64,000 bases of DNA from Candidatus Lutacidiplasma silvani (GCA_022750295.1 JAKIVZ010000006.1:54050-118049); one strand, 5' to 3'. Numbered from the stretch's first letter, positions 17,195 to 26,049 are shown. Translations and numbers: made by a program. Notes: a model not told the origin generated them from the letters alone.

Positions 17195-18133
17195 TTGGGG
17201 CGATTGGTCGAACGAACGACCTCGGACGAGGGAATCCCGGAATTGGCAGCTCCCGGTCGCCCAGGTCCGAACCTTTCGACCGGGTCCCCCCGCCTCCGGC
17301 AGGGTGTTCCGGCAGACGGAGGGGGTCACCCCGGGGGAAGCTGGCGGCCGGCGACCGCGAACCTCGCATGGGAACAGCGACGGTACGAGCGCTGGGGAGG
17401 CGACCACGTCGCCCGGTACCGGTGGGCCCGCGCCGCGCTCCGCGACGCCCGCGTCCTCGACGTCGGCTGCGGATTCGGGTTCGGCGCCCGACTCCTCCTC
17501 GGAGCCTTTCGGGAGTACGTCGGCGTCGACCTAGACAGGCCCGCGATTGAGTGGGCTCGGACCGTTCTGGCACCGGAGGTTCCGCAGGCCACCTTCCTTG
17601 ACACGGCCCGACTCCCCACAGAGCGCGCGTTCGACGCGGTGACCTGTTTCGAGGTGGTGGAGCATGTCGACGACCCCGGGCAACTCCTGCGGGACCTGCG
17701 AGCAGCAGCGCTCCCTGGGGCCCGGGTATTCCTCTCCACTCCGAATGGGACGCTGTCGGCCGGCCGGCCGGAGTGGTTCATGTCGCCGTACCACGTCGCC
17801 GAATTCACCGCGAAGGAGTTCGCCGCGATCGTTCGGGCCGAGTTTTCGGACCCCGGCGAATTTTTCGTACAGCGCCGCGTCGACCGGCTCGACTGCGCGC
17901 CACAGGTTCTCCGCCTTCAGCTCACCCCGGGGCTCACTGGGAGGCAGGCGGGGGCCGGGCGCGCGGCGACGTCGACCCCGGCCCCACTCCGAAGGGGACA
18001 CGCCGCCCTTCGTCGAATCCCTTCCCCAGCCTCGCTCTGGCGCATTGAGCGTCTCCCGACGCCCATCTGTGACGGACGGTGGTATTCTCATCTGCTGTGG
18101 GCCGGACGGTCGACCGACCCTCCTCGTCGGTAA
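17195..18133 (+). CDS. Class I SAM-dependent methyltransferase
   Basis: A 312-aa protein. After about 60 poorly conserved residues comes a UbiE-like methyltransferase core: ARVLDVGCGFGFGARLLLG (SAM motif I), YVGVDLDRPAIEWAR (motif II), FDAVTCFEVVEHVDDPGQLL and ARVFLSTPNGTLS. The acceptor is unknown; its position among glycosyltransferases suggests a glycan or lipid-linked sugar. The TTG at 17195 is supported only by distance from the shared TATA box, so the real start could lie nearer the conserved NLAWEQRRYERWGGDH segment. Confidence 0.78.
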   Translation: MGRLVERTTSDEGIPELAAPGRPGPNLSTGSPRLRQGVPADGGGHPGGSWRPATANLAWEQRRYERWGGDHVARYRWARAALRDARVLDVGCGFGFGARLLLGAFREYVGVDLDRPAIEWARTVLAPEVPQATFLDTARLPTERAFDAVTCFEVVEHVDDPGQLLRDLRAAALPGARVFLSTPNGTLSAGRPEWFMSPYHVAEFTAKEFAAIVRAEFSDPGEFFVQRRVDRLDCAPQVLRLQLTPGLTGRQAGAGRAATSTPAPLRRGHAALRRIPSPASLWRIERLPTPICDGRWYSHLLWAGRSTDPPRR

Positions 18134-18152
18134 ACAGTGGAGGGGCGAGCGA

Positions 18153-20045
18153 CTACAGCTCGGCCCGCAACGAGTGCGCGGCGGCGCGGACTTCGTCGAC
18201 CGTCGCGTCATCCTCGAGCGTGCTAACGTCCCCTACGTCGTCACCGCGGACCACGGCGGCGATGACCCGCCGCATGATCTTCCCCGAACGGGTTTTCGGG
18301 AGCGACCGGACGAACCGGACCGACCGCGGCTCGGCGAGACCGCCGATCGCGGTGTGGACGGCCTGCTGGAGCTCTTTGGCGAGCGCGGGGGTTCCCTCGA
18401 ACCCAGGGCGGAGGACCACGACGGCGTACGGGACTTCCCCTCGGATCTCGTCCGGTACGCCCACGACGGCCGACTCGGCGACCGCGGGGTGCGTGATCAG
18501 CGCATTCTCGAGCTCGATGGTCCCGAGCCGGTGGCCTGCGACTTTCAGGACCTCGTCGGCGCGACCGAGGAACCAGAAGTACCCGTTCTCATCGACCCGG
18601 GCGAAGTCGCCCGCGGAGTACCGCCCGGGGAACCGCTCGAAGTAGACCGAGCGGAACCGCGCCGCGTCGTTCCAAAGTCCGAGCATCTCCCCCGGCCAGG
18701 GCCGGTCGATCACGACGAGCCCCCGGTCTCCGGGTGCGACGGGCGTCCCATCCGGGTGGACGACGTGAATGTCGACGCCCGGCATCGGAAGGGTGGCCGA
18801 ACCGGGCGCCAGCGGAACGAGAGCTCCGCCGGCCTGGGGGGAGACCATCGTTCCCCCCGTCTCCGTCTGCCACCACGTGTCCACGATCGGAAGGCGACCC
18901 GCCCCGATGTGCGTCCGGTACCACCGCCACGCCTCGGGGTTGATCGCTTCCCCGACGGAACCGAGCAGCCGGAGGGAGCCGAGGTCGTGGGCCCCGGCCC
19001 AGCGTTCTCCGAAGCTCATGTGCATTCGAATCGCGGTGGGGGACGTATGCAGGATGCTCACCCGGTACCGCTCGATGAGCTCCCACCAGCGTGCCGGGGT
19101 GGGTTGATCGGGCGCCCCCTCGTAGAGCAGCGAAGTCGCGCCGCAGAGGAGGGGGCCGTAGACGATGTACGTGTGGCCGGTGACCCATCCGATGTCGGCC
19201 GCGCACCAGAATACGTCGGTCGGTGTGATGCCGAATACCCGCCGCATGGTCCGGTGCGCCCAGACCATGTACCCGCCGGTCCCGTGGGTCACCCCTTTCG
19301 GGCGCCCGGTCGTTCCCGACGTGTAGAGGATGAACAGGGGATCCCCCCCCGCGCGAGGGATCGCCGGCACCGCCGGGGCGGGGGCCGCCGGATCGTACCA
19401 GACGTCTCGGCCGTCGGCCATCGGGACGGGCGAGCCGGTCCTTCGAACGACCAGAACACGACGAACGGTAGGACACCGTGCGACGGCGCGGTCGACGACG
19501 GGCTTGAGGGGCAACTCCTTCCCCCGGCGATACCCCCCGTCCGCCGTCACGACGACCGTGCTGGCCGAGTCGTGAATCCGGTCGACGAGCGCCGCCTCCG
19601 CAAAGCCCGCGAACACGACCGAATGGACCGCCCCCAACCGAGCGCTGGCGAGCATCGCCGCCGGCAGCTCCGGGATCATCGGAAGATAGATCGTGATCCG
19701 GTCGCCGGCGGCGACCCCGGCATTGGCCAGCAACCCGGCCCATCGGCGAACGTCCCCGTCGAGGTCCCGGTACGTCACCGTCCGCCGGTCGCCGTTCTCG
19801 CCCTCCCAGTGGTAGGCGACCCGCTCGCCGCCGCCCTGGGCGATTGTCCGGTCGATGGCGTTGGCGGTGAGATTCGTCGTCCAACGACGAAACCAATGTG
19901 CGTACGGGGGTTCGGGGGTCGCCTCGAACACCGGACCCGACCGAGCGCTCCAGTCGAGCTCTTCGGCGGCGGTCCTCCAGTACGTTTCGGGGTCGGCGAG
20001 GGCCGCCCGGTTCTCCCGCACGACCGAATCGATGGCGGCGTCCAT
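18153..20045 (-). CDS. acs: Acetyl-CoA synthetase, AMP-forming
   Basis: A 630-aa ANL-superfamily enzyme that activates acetate (or another short acid) to acyl-CoA through an acyl-adenylate. Visible blocks: the P-loop LFILYTSGTTGRPKGVTHG, the segment FWCAADIGWVTGHTYIVYG, DTWWQTETGG near the acyl pocket, the hinge YFWFLGRADEVLKVAGHRLG and the C-terminal KTRSGKIMRR, whose last Lys is the catalytic and acetylation-regulated residue of the family. The ATG at 20045 lies 30 bp from a minus-strand TATA-like element, consistent with a leaderless mRNA. The window also holds acyl-CoA oxidation genes. Confidence 0.93.
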   Translation of the reverse strand: MDAAIDSVVRENRAALADPETYWRTAAEELDWSARSGPVFEATPEPPYAHWFRRWTTNLTANAIDRTIAQGGGERVAYHWEGENGDRRTVTYRDLDGDVRRWAGLLANAGVAAGDRITIYLPMIPELPAAMLASARLGAVHSVVFAGFAEAALVDRIHDSASTVVVTADGGYRRGKELPLKPVVDRAVARCPTVRRVLVVRRTGSPVPMADGRDVWYDPAAPAPAVPAIPRAGGDPLFILYTSGTTGRPKGVTHGTGGYMVWAHRTMRRVFGITPTDVFWCAADIGWVTGHTYIVYGPLLCGATSLLYEGAPDQPTPARWWELIERYRVSILHTSPTAIRMHMSFGERWAGAHDLGSLRLLGSVGEAINPEAWRWYRTHIGAGRLPIVDTWWQTETGGTMVSPQAGGALVPLAPGSATLPMPGVDIHVVHPDGTPVAPGDRGLVVIDRPWPGEMLGLWNDAARFRSVYFERFPGRYSAGDFARVDENGYFWFLGRADEVLKVAGHRLGTIELENALITHPAVAESAVVGVPDEIRGEVPYAVVVLRPGFEGTPALAKELQQAVHTAIGGLAEPRSVRFVRSLPKTRSGKIMRRVIAAVVRGDDVGDVSTLEDDATVDEVRAAAHSLRAEL

Positions 20046-20070
20046 GGCGACGACCGCTACCCGCCTCTCC

Positions 20071-20079
20071 CTAGATAGC
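20071..20079 (-). promoter_or_regulatory. TATA-like element of acs
   Basis: GCTATCTAG on the minus strand, centred 30 bp upstream of the ATG at 20045. Confidence 0.4.
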
Positions 20080-20140
20080 GGCCCGGAGCCGGAATCCGAG
20101 TGGGGACTCCCTCCGCGCGGGTTCCGAGGTGAACCTCGCG

Positions 20141-20149
20141 GGTTAACCT
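20141..20149 (+). promoter_or_regulatory. TATA-like element of the CoA-transferase operon
   Basis: GGTTAACCT, centred about 25 bp upstream of the GTG at 20170. It decides the choice of that codon over the longer upstream frame. Confidence 0.4.
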
Positions 20150-20169
20150 TGCCGGACCGACTTTCCGGG

Positions 20170-21492
20170 GTGGACCCCGACCCATCTCGCCCCGCCCTGA
20201 TTCCGCCGTTCGGCCCCTTGTCCGGCGTCCGAGTCGTCGATTCGGCCCGGTTCGTCGCCGGTCCGTGGGCCGCCACCTATCTGGGGGAATTCGGCGCCGA
20301 GGTGATCCACGTCGAGGGACCCCCCTTCGCCCCGCCCTATTCCGACCCGACACGTTTGCTGGTCCCGCTCCTCCCGCCCGGCGCCGGTCCGGATTCTGGG
20401 GTATCGGAGTCGTGGGTGCAGTACTCCCGGAACAAACTCTCGTTCGGCCTCGATTTCCGCACGCCGGAGGGTCGGACGGCGTTCCTCGACCTGCTCCGGC
20501 GCTCGGATGTGTGGATCGAGTCGTCTCGACCCGGCACGTACGACCGTCTCGGTCTCTCCGACGCCGCCGTGTGGGAAGCGAACCCGAAGCTCGTCATCGT
20601 CCACGTCTCCGGGTTCGGACAGACCGGTCGCCCGGAGCGCGTGGGGGCGCCGTCGTACGACCTGATCGGGCAGGCGTTCAGCGGCTATCTTTCCCTCCAG
20701 GGGAACCCGGACCCCGAGCCCCCCATGCGCGCGGGGACCGCGCTCAACGATACGGTCACCGGACTCGCGGCCGCCACGGCGGCGCTGATGGCCTACGTTC
20801 ATGCGTGCCGAACCGGCCGGGGTCAGTCGGTGGACGTGGCGCAGTACGAGATGTTCTTCGTCCTGCTCGAGAACCTCGCACTCGACTACTTCAGCCGCGG
20901 GGTCGTGCGAGGCCGCCACGGGACCGCGCACCCCCGGCTCCATCCGTACGACGTCCACCGGTCCAACAACGGCTGGGTCGTCGTGGCGGCCCCGACCCAG
21001 GCGGCCTGGGAGCATCTCGTGGCATTGATCGGACCCGTCCCTCCCACGTGGGGCGACCCGCAGTATCGAAGGGACCATCGGCCGGAGGTCGATGCGGCCA
21101 TTGCGACGTTCTGTGCCCCACGATCGGGCGAGGAATTGGAACGGCTCGGCCGGGTTCACGACGTCGCGATCTCCCGAGTCTACGATATCGCGGCGATCGC
21201 CGACGACCCTCACTATCGGGCTCGAGGGATGCTCACCCAGTGGAACGATCCCGTCGCGGGTCCGGTCACGGGCGCGGGGATCGCCCCTCGGTTCTCGGAC
21301 ACTCCCGGCCAGGTCTGGCGGGGCGCCCCTTGGCTGGGCCAGGACAACGAGACGATCCTCCGCGAGCTCCTCGGCTACCCGCCGGCCCGGATCGCCGAGC
21401 TCCGGTCCCGCGGCGTCGTCGGGGAGTCGCCCCCTCGGGAGCCCCATTCCGCGACCGCCACCCCTCCGCACGACCCGGACGGACGAGGATGA
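20170..21492 (+). CDS. Class III CoA-transferase (CaiB/BaiF family)
   Basis: A 440-aa enzyme that moves CoA between carboxylic acids. N-terminal block: GVRVVDSARFVAGPWAATYL, then GAEVIHVEGP. NKLSFGLDFRTPEGRTAFLDL and the active-site region VGAPSYDLIGQAFSG follow; the Asp in SYD is the expected nucleophile. It ends with RGVVGESPP and a low-complexity tail. The GTG at 20170 is preferred from the TATA spacing. The stop overlaps the acyl-CoA dehydrogenase start (ATGA), so the two probably act on the same acid; which acid cannot be read. Confidence 0.88.
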   Translation: MDPDPSRPALIPPFGPLSGVRVVDSARFVAGPWAATYLGEFGAEVIHVEGPPFAPPYSDPTRLLVPLLPPGAGPDSGVSESWVQYSRNKLSFGLDFRTPEGRTAFLDLLRRSDVWIESSRPGTYDRLGLSDAAVWEANPKLVIVHVSGFGQTGRPERVGAPSYDLIGQAFSGYLSLQGNPDPEPPMRAGTALNDTVTGLAAATAALMAYVHACRTGRGQSVDVAQYEMFFVLLENLALDYFSRGVVRGRHGTAHPRLHPYDVHRSNNGWVVVAAPTQAAWEHLVALIGPVPPTWGDPQYRRDHRPEVDAAIATFCAPRSGEELERLGRVHDVAISRVYDIAAIADDPHYRARGMLTQWNDPVAGPVTGAGIAPRFSDTPGQVWRGAPWLGQDNETILRELLGYPPARIAELRSRGVVGESPPREPHSATATPPHDPDGRG

Positions 21493-22643
21493 GTCGCCCC
21501 GTCTCGCCGGTCCCTCCGTCCTCGTTGTCGCGGGAGGTCGCGGCCGCTGGGAGCGAACTCCACCTTGCGGAACGCGGCCGCGAGCTCGACCGCACGCCCG
21601 AGTTTCCCCGCCGAGAGTTCCGTGCGCTCGGCGAGCGCCACCTCTTGGGCCTCCGAACCGCCATCGGCCACGGTGGGCGAGGGCTCGCGCTCCCGGACGC
21701 CGCGGCGGCACTCCACGGCCTCGCGTACGCGAGCGGGACGACGTTCGCGAAGCTCGTGCTCCAGCCGGAGTTCTGCTCCTTGCTCACCGAGCATGGGTCG
21801 GCCGAGCAACGCCGGGAGACGTTCCGAGCGCTCACCGAGGGTCGGACGCTCGTGGGGAACCACATCACCGAGCCGGGGGCCGGTTCGGATGCCGGGGCCC
21901 TCAGCACGACGGCCCGGCGGGACGGCGAGGGGTACATCCTCGACGGAACGAAATCGGAAGCGGCGTTCGCCGTCGATGCCGACAGCGCCATCGTGTACGC
22001 CCAGACCGAAGCGTCGGGCGTGACGGCGTTCCTCGTCCCTCAGGACGCGCCAGGAGTGGACCGGACCCTTGGGGCCCCCGACCTGGGAGAGCGCTGGATG
22101 CGCCGCGGCACCGTTCGGTATTCCGGCGTCCGACTCCCCGCGTCGGCCCGTCTCGGCCCCGAGGGCGGAGCGTTCGCCGCACTGAAGGACGAACTCACGC
22201 GCGAGCGACTTCTCCTGGCGGCCATCTATCTCGGGGTCGGCCGCGCTTCGTTCGACGAGACGGTCGAGTATGTCGGGGCGCGGGCCGCGTTCGGGCGACC
22301 GTTGTCCGCCCAGCAGGGGGTCGCGTTCCCGCTCCTCGAGGATTGGGGCCGGCTCGACTCCGGTTGGCTGTACGTGGAGCGGGCCCTGGCTCGCCTCCAA
22401 GCGGGGGACGATGTGGCCGCCGAGGCCGCCCTGGCGAAGCGGATGGCGACCGACACCGCGCTCCTCGCGATCGACCACGCGATCCAGTTTCACGGCGGCC
22501 GGGGGTACTCGAGCGGTCTCCCCCACGAGCGCCGGTACCGCGACGTGCGAAGTGGGGGCATCGCCCACGGACCCAGCGAGGTGCTGCTCCGGACGGCCGG
22601 GGGTCGGCTCTGGCCCCGACCCGAGCGGGGCCGGTCCGGCTAG
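21489..22643 (+). CDS. Acyl-CoA dehydrogenase-family flavoprotein
   Basis: A 384-aa FAD enzyme of the acyl-CoA dehydrogenase fold. Visible: the N-terminal helical domain, the flavin/substrate segment NHITEPGAGSDAGALSTTA, GYILDGTKSEAAFAVDAD, and the C-terminal IQFHGGRGYSSGLPHERRYRD. At the usual catalytic-base position, where the family has YEGT-S-E, this protein reads IAHGPSEV, so the Glu is replaced by His. It may use another base or act on an atypical substrate. It is coupled to the CoA transferase by ATGA. Its TAG overlaps the convergent HAD/ECH stop (CTAG, 22640-22643). Confidence 0.87.
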   Translation: MSRPVSPVPPSSLSREVAAAGSELHLAERGRELDRTPEFPRREFRALGERHLLGLRTAIGHGGRGLALPDAAAALHGLAYASGTTFAKLVLQPEFCSLLTEHGSAEQRRETFRALTEGRTLVGNHITEPGAGSDAGALSTTARRDGEGYILDGTKSEAAFAVDADSAIVYAQTEASGVTAFLVPQDAPGVDRTLGAPDLGERWMRRGTVRYSGVRLPASARLGPEGGAFAALKDELTRERLLLAAIYLGVGRASFDETVEYVGARAAFGRPLSAQQGVAFPLLEDWGRLDSGWLYVERALARLQAGDDVAAEAALAKRMATDTALLAIDHAIQFHGGRGYSSGLPHERRYRDVRSGGIAHGPSEVLLRTAGGRLWPRPERGRSG

Positions 22644-24547
22644 CGTCCCTCGAACTTTGGCTTCCGCCGCTCGAGGAAGGCGTTCATCCCCTCGATCCGG
22701 TCTGCGGTCCCGAAGGTGTGCCCCGCCGATTCTCCCTCGAGGCGGAGCGCGGTATCGAGCGTGGCGTCCGCTCCCCGGTTGACGACGGCCTTCGCCCACG
22801 CGACCGCGAGGGGAGCCCGCTCGGCGATGGAGCCCGCGAGGGCCCCGACCGCTTCCCGGATCCGGTCGGCGGGGTAGACCCGGACCACGAATCCGAGCCG
22901 GGCGGCCTCCTCGGCCGAGACGGGGATCCCCGTGAAGATGAGCAGCTTCGTTCGAGCCCGGCCGATGAGCCGCGTGAGCCGGCTCGCCCCGCCAAATCCC
23001 GGGTGGATCCCCACCGTCGTCTCGGGGAGACCGAGTTGGGCCCCCTCCGCCGCCACGATGAAGTCGGCCGCCAACGCGATCTCGAGGCCACCCCCGAGCG
23101 CGTAGCCTTCGACGAGCGCGATGACCGGAGCCCGGAATTCCTCGATCCGCTTGCACACGGCTTGCCCGACGAATCCGAACGCTCGACCCTCGGCCAGGTC
23201 TTTCTTCGCCATCTCGGCGATGTCGGCGCCCGCGGCGAACACCGGCGAGGCGCCCGCGAGGACCACGCAGCGGACTTCCATGTCCGCCTCGACGTCGGCG
23301 AACGCCCGGTCGAGCTGGGAGAGGACCGTCGAGTTGAGCGAATTCAGCGCCTCGGGGCGGTCCAGCAGCACCCACGCGACGGCCCCCTTCTTCTCCACGC
23401 GGACGAGTAGGAGCGGCCAGGTCTTGTCGCCCCGTTGGGCGCGCTCGGTGAGTGCCCGGGACACCGGCAACGCGTCGCCCCACTGGGCCGCGTAGACCTC
23501 AACGGCCACGAGCGCCGGCCGGAGGCCCACCTCGTTGAGGATCGCGAACGGGCCCCGCTTCCACCGGAGTCCCACGACGGCGCCGCGGTCGGTCGCCTCC
23601 GGGGTCGCGACGCCCTCCTCCACGAGCCGGGTGGCGATCCCAAGCACGAGGCCGAGGAACTTGTCCCGGACGATCCCCTTCTTCTCGGGCTCGACGACGG
23701 TATCCTTCCACGCCCAGGGCTGGCCGTTCTCGAACTGCCGAACGAGACCGGGCGACGGCGCGTAGGCGCGCCCGAACGCCTTCTCGAGCGAGCCCATCGA
23801 GTGGTGGGCGATCGGGATCCCGGTGACGTTCATCAGCTCGAACGGTCCGAGCGTCGCCCCGAAGAGCTCGCGCCCGACGTCCTCGATCGTGGCGAGCGAG
23901 GCGACGTTGTCGCCGGCCATCCGGGCCGCCTCGTTCAGGTAGGGGACGAAGTACCGGTTCACCGCGAACCCGGCGGCATCGGAGACCCGGATCGGGACCT
24001 TCTTGATCCGGTACGCGAACTCCTCGAGCCGACGGAGCGTCTCCGGGTCGGTGTCGGCACCGCCGATCACCTCGAGGAGTTTGTTGACCGCGGCGGGAAA
24101 GAAGAAGTGGAGCCCCGCGAACCTTCCGGGGTCCGGAAATCCCTCGGAGAGACGCGTCACGGACAGCGACGAGGTGTTCGTCGCGACGATCGCGGTCGCG
24201 GGTACGTGCTGGGCGACCTCGCGGAACACCTCGCGCTTGACCGTCTCCTCCTCGAACACCGCCTCGATGACCAACGAGGCATCCCGGACCGCGGTCGCGA
24301 CGTCCGTGGTGAACTCGATGCGCGACAGGACCTCGGCCTTCTTCTGGGGAGTCGATTTCTTCCGCTGGATCGCGCCGTCGAGCGTCTTCTCGATGGAGGC
24401 GCGACCCCGGGCGAGCAACCCGTCGTTCAGGTCCCGAAGCCGAACCTGGAAGCCGGCCTGGGCGCACGCCTGCGCGATGCCGCTTCCCATGTTCCCCGCG
24501 CCCAGCACGGCGATGGTCGACGGCGGCAGAATGGCGGCTCTCCCCAT
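22640..24547 (-). CDS. 3-hydroxyacyl-CoA dehydrogenase / enoyl-CoA hydratase fusion
   Basis: A 635-aa bifunctional beta-oxidation enzyme. The N-terminal NAD domain begins IAVLGAGNMGSGIAQACAQ. NTSSLSVTRL and FFFPAAVNKLLEVIGG, then the DAAGFAVNRYFVPYLNEA domain, belong to the dehydrogenase. From about residue 385 a crotonase domain shows VFAAGADIAEMAKKDL, the oxyanion-hole segment EGYALGGGLEIALAADF and LPETTVGIHPGFGGASRL. The domain order is the archaeal HAD-ECH type, opposite to bacterial FadB. The ATG at 24547 is preceded by AAGGA; a TATA box lies 63 bp upstream. Confidence 0.94.
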   Translation of the reverse strand: MGRAAILPPSTIAVLGAGNMGSGIAQACAQAGFQVRLRDLNDGLLARGRASIEKTLDGAIQRKKSTPQKKAEVLSRIEFTTDVATAVRDASLVIEAVFEEETVKREVFREVAQHVPATAIVATNTSSLSVTRLSEGFPDPGRFAGLHFFFPAAVNKLLEVIGGADTDPETLRRLEEFAYRIKKVPIRVSDAAGFAVNRYFVPYLNEAARMAGDNVASLATIEDVGRELFGATLGPFELMNVTGIPIAHHSMGSLEKAFGRAYAPSPGLVRQFENGQPWAWKDTVVEPEKKGIVRDKFLGLVLGIATRLVEEGVATPEATDRGAVVGLRWKRGPFAILNEVGLRPALVAVEVYAAQWGDALPVSRALTERAQRGDKTWPLLLVRVEKKGAVAWVLLDRPEALNSLNSTVLSQLDRAFADVEADMEVRCVVLAGASPVFAAGADIAEMAKKDLAEGRAFGFVGQAVCKRIEEFRAPVIALVEGYALGGGLEIALAADFIVAAEGAQLGLPETTVGIHPGFGGASRLTRLIGRARTKLLIFTGIPVSAEEAARLGFVVRVYPADRIREAVGALAGSIAERAPLAVAWAKAVVNRGADATLDTALRLEGESAGHTFGTADRIEGMNAFLERRKPKFEGR

Positions 24548-24605
24548 CTGAAGTTCCTTCGGGGGGGCGGCCGGCCTCCCCGAACGCGGCGGGAGGTGGA
24601 CGTCG

Positions 24606-24614
24606 TTATTAATC
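24606..24614 (-). promoter_or_regulatory. TATA box of the HAD/ECH fusion gene
   Basis: ATTAATAAC on the minus strand, 63 bp upstream of the ATG at 24547. This predicts a leader of about 35 nt that holds the AAGGA ribosome-binding site. Confidence 0.5.
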
Positions 24615-24690
24615 GTTCGACGCGCCGGAGCGACCACGGCCGTGGGGCCCTCGGCCCGCTCGACGAGTCGAGCCGCCGGGTCGGACGGCA

Positions 24691-24697
24691 ATTATAC
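24691..24697 (+). promoter_or_regulatory. TATA box of the 24718 GNAT gene
   Basis: ATTATACC, centred 24 bp upstream of the GTG at 24718, consistent with leaderless transcription. Confidence 0.55.
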
Positions 24698-24717
24698 CCG
24701 GAACGCTCGGATTCGCC

Positions 24718-25593
24718 GTGGCCGGCGACGGGATGCCCGACGCGCTCGAAGACGTCGCGGCCGGGATCGACCGGACGTTCACCCTCGCCCTTGGTGGATT
24801 CTCCCTCGAGCTGGCGGGAGGTTCGTTGGTCACTCACGAGCGAATCCCGGTGTCCCGATTCAACCATGTCCTGGTCGACCGGATCGGTCCGGGCCGGCAA
24901 ACCGCGTTCTTCGAGCGCGCCCTCGACCACTATTTTCAGCGGGCCCTCCGGCCGACCGTCCGCGCCCGGCCGCCGGTGGCGCGGTACGTCGACGAGACGC
25001 TCCGGACCCTGGCGTTTCGCCCTCGACCCGAGCCCTATGTGGTGTGGTGGGCCCGTCCCACGGCCGCCGCGCCGCCGGTTTCCTCCTCCGAGATTCGGGA
25101 AGTCGGCCTCGGGGAGCTCGACACGATCGTGAACTTCTGGACCGAGGGGCCGCACCGACCCGAACTGCGACGCTCCCTGGACGTCGCCGGCCATCACCCG
25201 AACCCGGGGGAGCGGTTGACCCTCCTCGTCGCCGAGCGAGCCGGCGTCCCGCTCGGGAGCGCGGTCGTGTTCGAGCGGCCGCCAATCGCGTCGCTGCACG
25301 GGATCGCCACGGTTCCGGACGCGCGGGGCCAGGGGGTCGCGAGCGACCTCTTGGCGCGTGCGCGGGGGCTCCCGTTCGCCGAAGAAGTCCAGGCGGTCGT
25401 CCTGGCGACCGACTCCGGTCGGGGGGCGACCCGACTCGACGAGCTCGGCTTCCGGGTCGTCCGGGAGTATACCGAGTACGAACTCCCGGCCGACGCGGAG
25501 CTGACGATGCCCTCGCCCGGACCACCCCAACCGCCGCGGTGGCGGCCTCCCCGGGACCCGCCGCCGGGCCCCGGTCCGGCGGGCCCCGACTGA
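24718..25593 (+). CDS. GNAT-family N-acetyltransferase, two-domain
   Basis: A 291-aa protein. The second half (about residues 125-265) is a GNAT domain with LLVAERAGVPLGSAVVFER, the acetyl-CoA pyrophosphate loop DARGQGVASDLLARA and the late segment LDELGFRVVREYTEY. The first 120 residues look like a degenerate GNAT half without the loop, as in tandem-GNAT proteins. The acceptor is unknown. The C-terminal 25 residues are Pro-rich and probably disordered. The GTG at 24718 is supported by the TATA box 24 bp upstream. Confidence 0.8.
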   Translation: MAGDGMPDALEDVAAGIDRTFTLALGGFSLELAGGSLVTHERIPVSRFNHVLVDRIGPGRQTAFFERALDHYFQRALRPTVRARPPVARYVDETLRTLAFRPRPEPYVVWWARPTAAAPPVSSSEIREVGLGELDTIVNFWTEGPHRPELRRSLDVAGHHPNPGERLTLLVAERAGVPLGSAVVFERPPIASLHGIATVPDARGQGVASDLLARARGLPFAEEVQAVVLATDSGRGATRLDELGFRVVREYTEYELPADAELTMPSPGPPQPPRWRPPRDPPPGPGPAGPD

Positions 25594-25610
25594 CGTTGGC
25601 GGGGACTTCA

Positions 25611-25619
25611 GGTATATTC
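25611..25619 (+). promoter_or_regulatory. TATA box of the SnoaL-like gene
   Basis: GGTATATTC, about 36 bp upstream of the ATG at 25651, leaving a leader of roughly 5-10 nt. Confidence 0.5.
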
Positions 25620-25650
25620 GGAGTTCCCGCCTCGCCGACCGGAGCCGGTC

Positions 25651-26040
25651 ATGTCCCTCGGAGCGGACGGCCACGCGGCGGATCGCCAGGAGCTCGAACG
25701 TCTCAACGAGCAGTACATCGCCGCGTTCCTCAACGCGGACTCCGAGTGGTACCGGGAACACCTCGCCGAGGAGTTCGTCTGCATCGAGTCGGACGGGTCG
25801 GTCCTCGACAAGAGCGAGTTCGTCCGGTCCGCCGCCAAGGGGCCGGACGTGACCAGCTACCGGCTCGAGAAGGTCCGGGTCCGGTTCTACGGCGAGGTCG
25901 CGCTCGTCCAGGCGACCGGCAAGTGGGTGAACAAGGACGGACGGACGGGGCTCAGCCGGTACATCGACGTCTACGTCCGGGACCCGACCGGTTGGCGCAC
26001 CGTCTCGGCCCAGGTCACGCGCTCGTCCGCGCCGCCGTAG
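25651..26040 (+). CDS. SnoaL/DUF4440-like NTF2-fold protein
   Basis: A 129-aa single-domain protein. Its pattern matches the NTF2-like (SnoaL/DUF4440) fold: an N-terminal helix LERLNEQYIAAFLNADSEWY, a short segment FVCIESDGSVLDKSEFV, then beta strands including VRFYGEVALVQATGKWV and WRTVSAQVTR. Such proteins are small enzymes or ligand-binding proteins; the residues visible do not decide which. It is monocistronic with its own TATA box and converges with ppsA (9-bp gap). Confidence 0.75.
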   Translation: MSLGADGHAADRQELERLNEQYIAAFLNADSEWYREHLAEEFVCIESDGSVLDKSEFVRSAAKGPDVTSYRLEKVRVRFYGEVALVQATGKWVNKDGRTGLSRYIDVYVRDPTGWRTVSAQVTRSSAPP

Positions 26041-26049
26041 CGGCGGGGT

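Noticed and set aside
17664..20078. 804-aa plus-strand frame opposite acs
   Set aside because: Antisense to a complete acetyl-CoA synthetase; charged low-complexity translation only.
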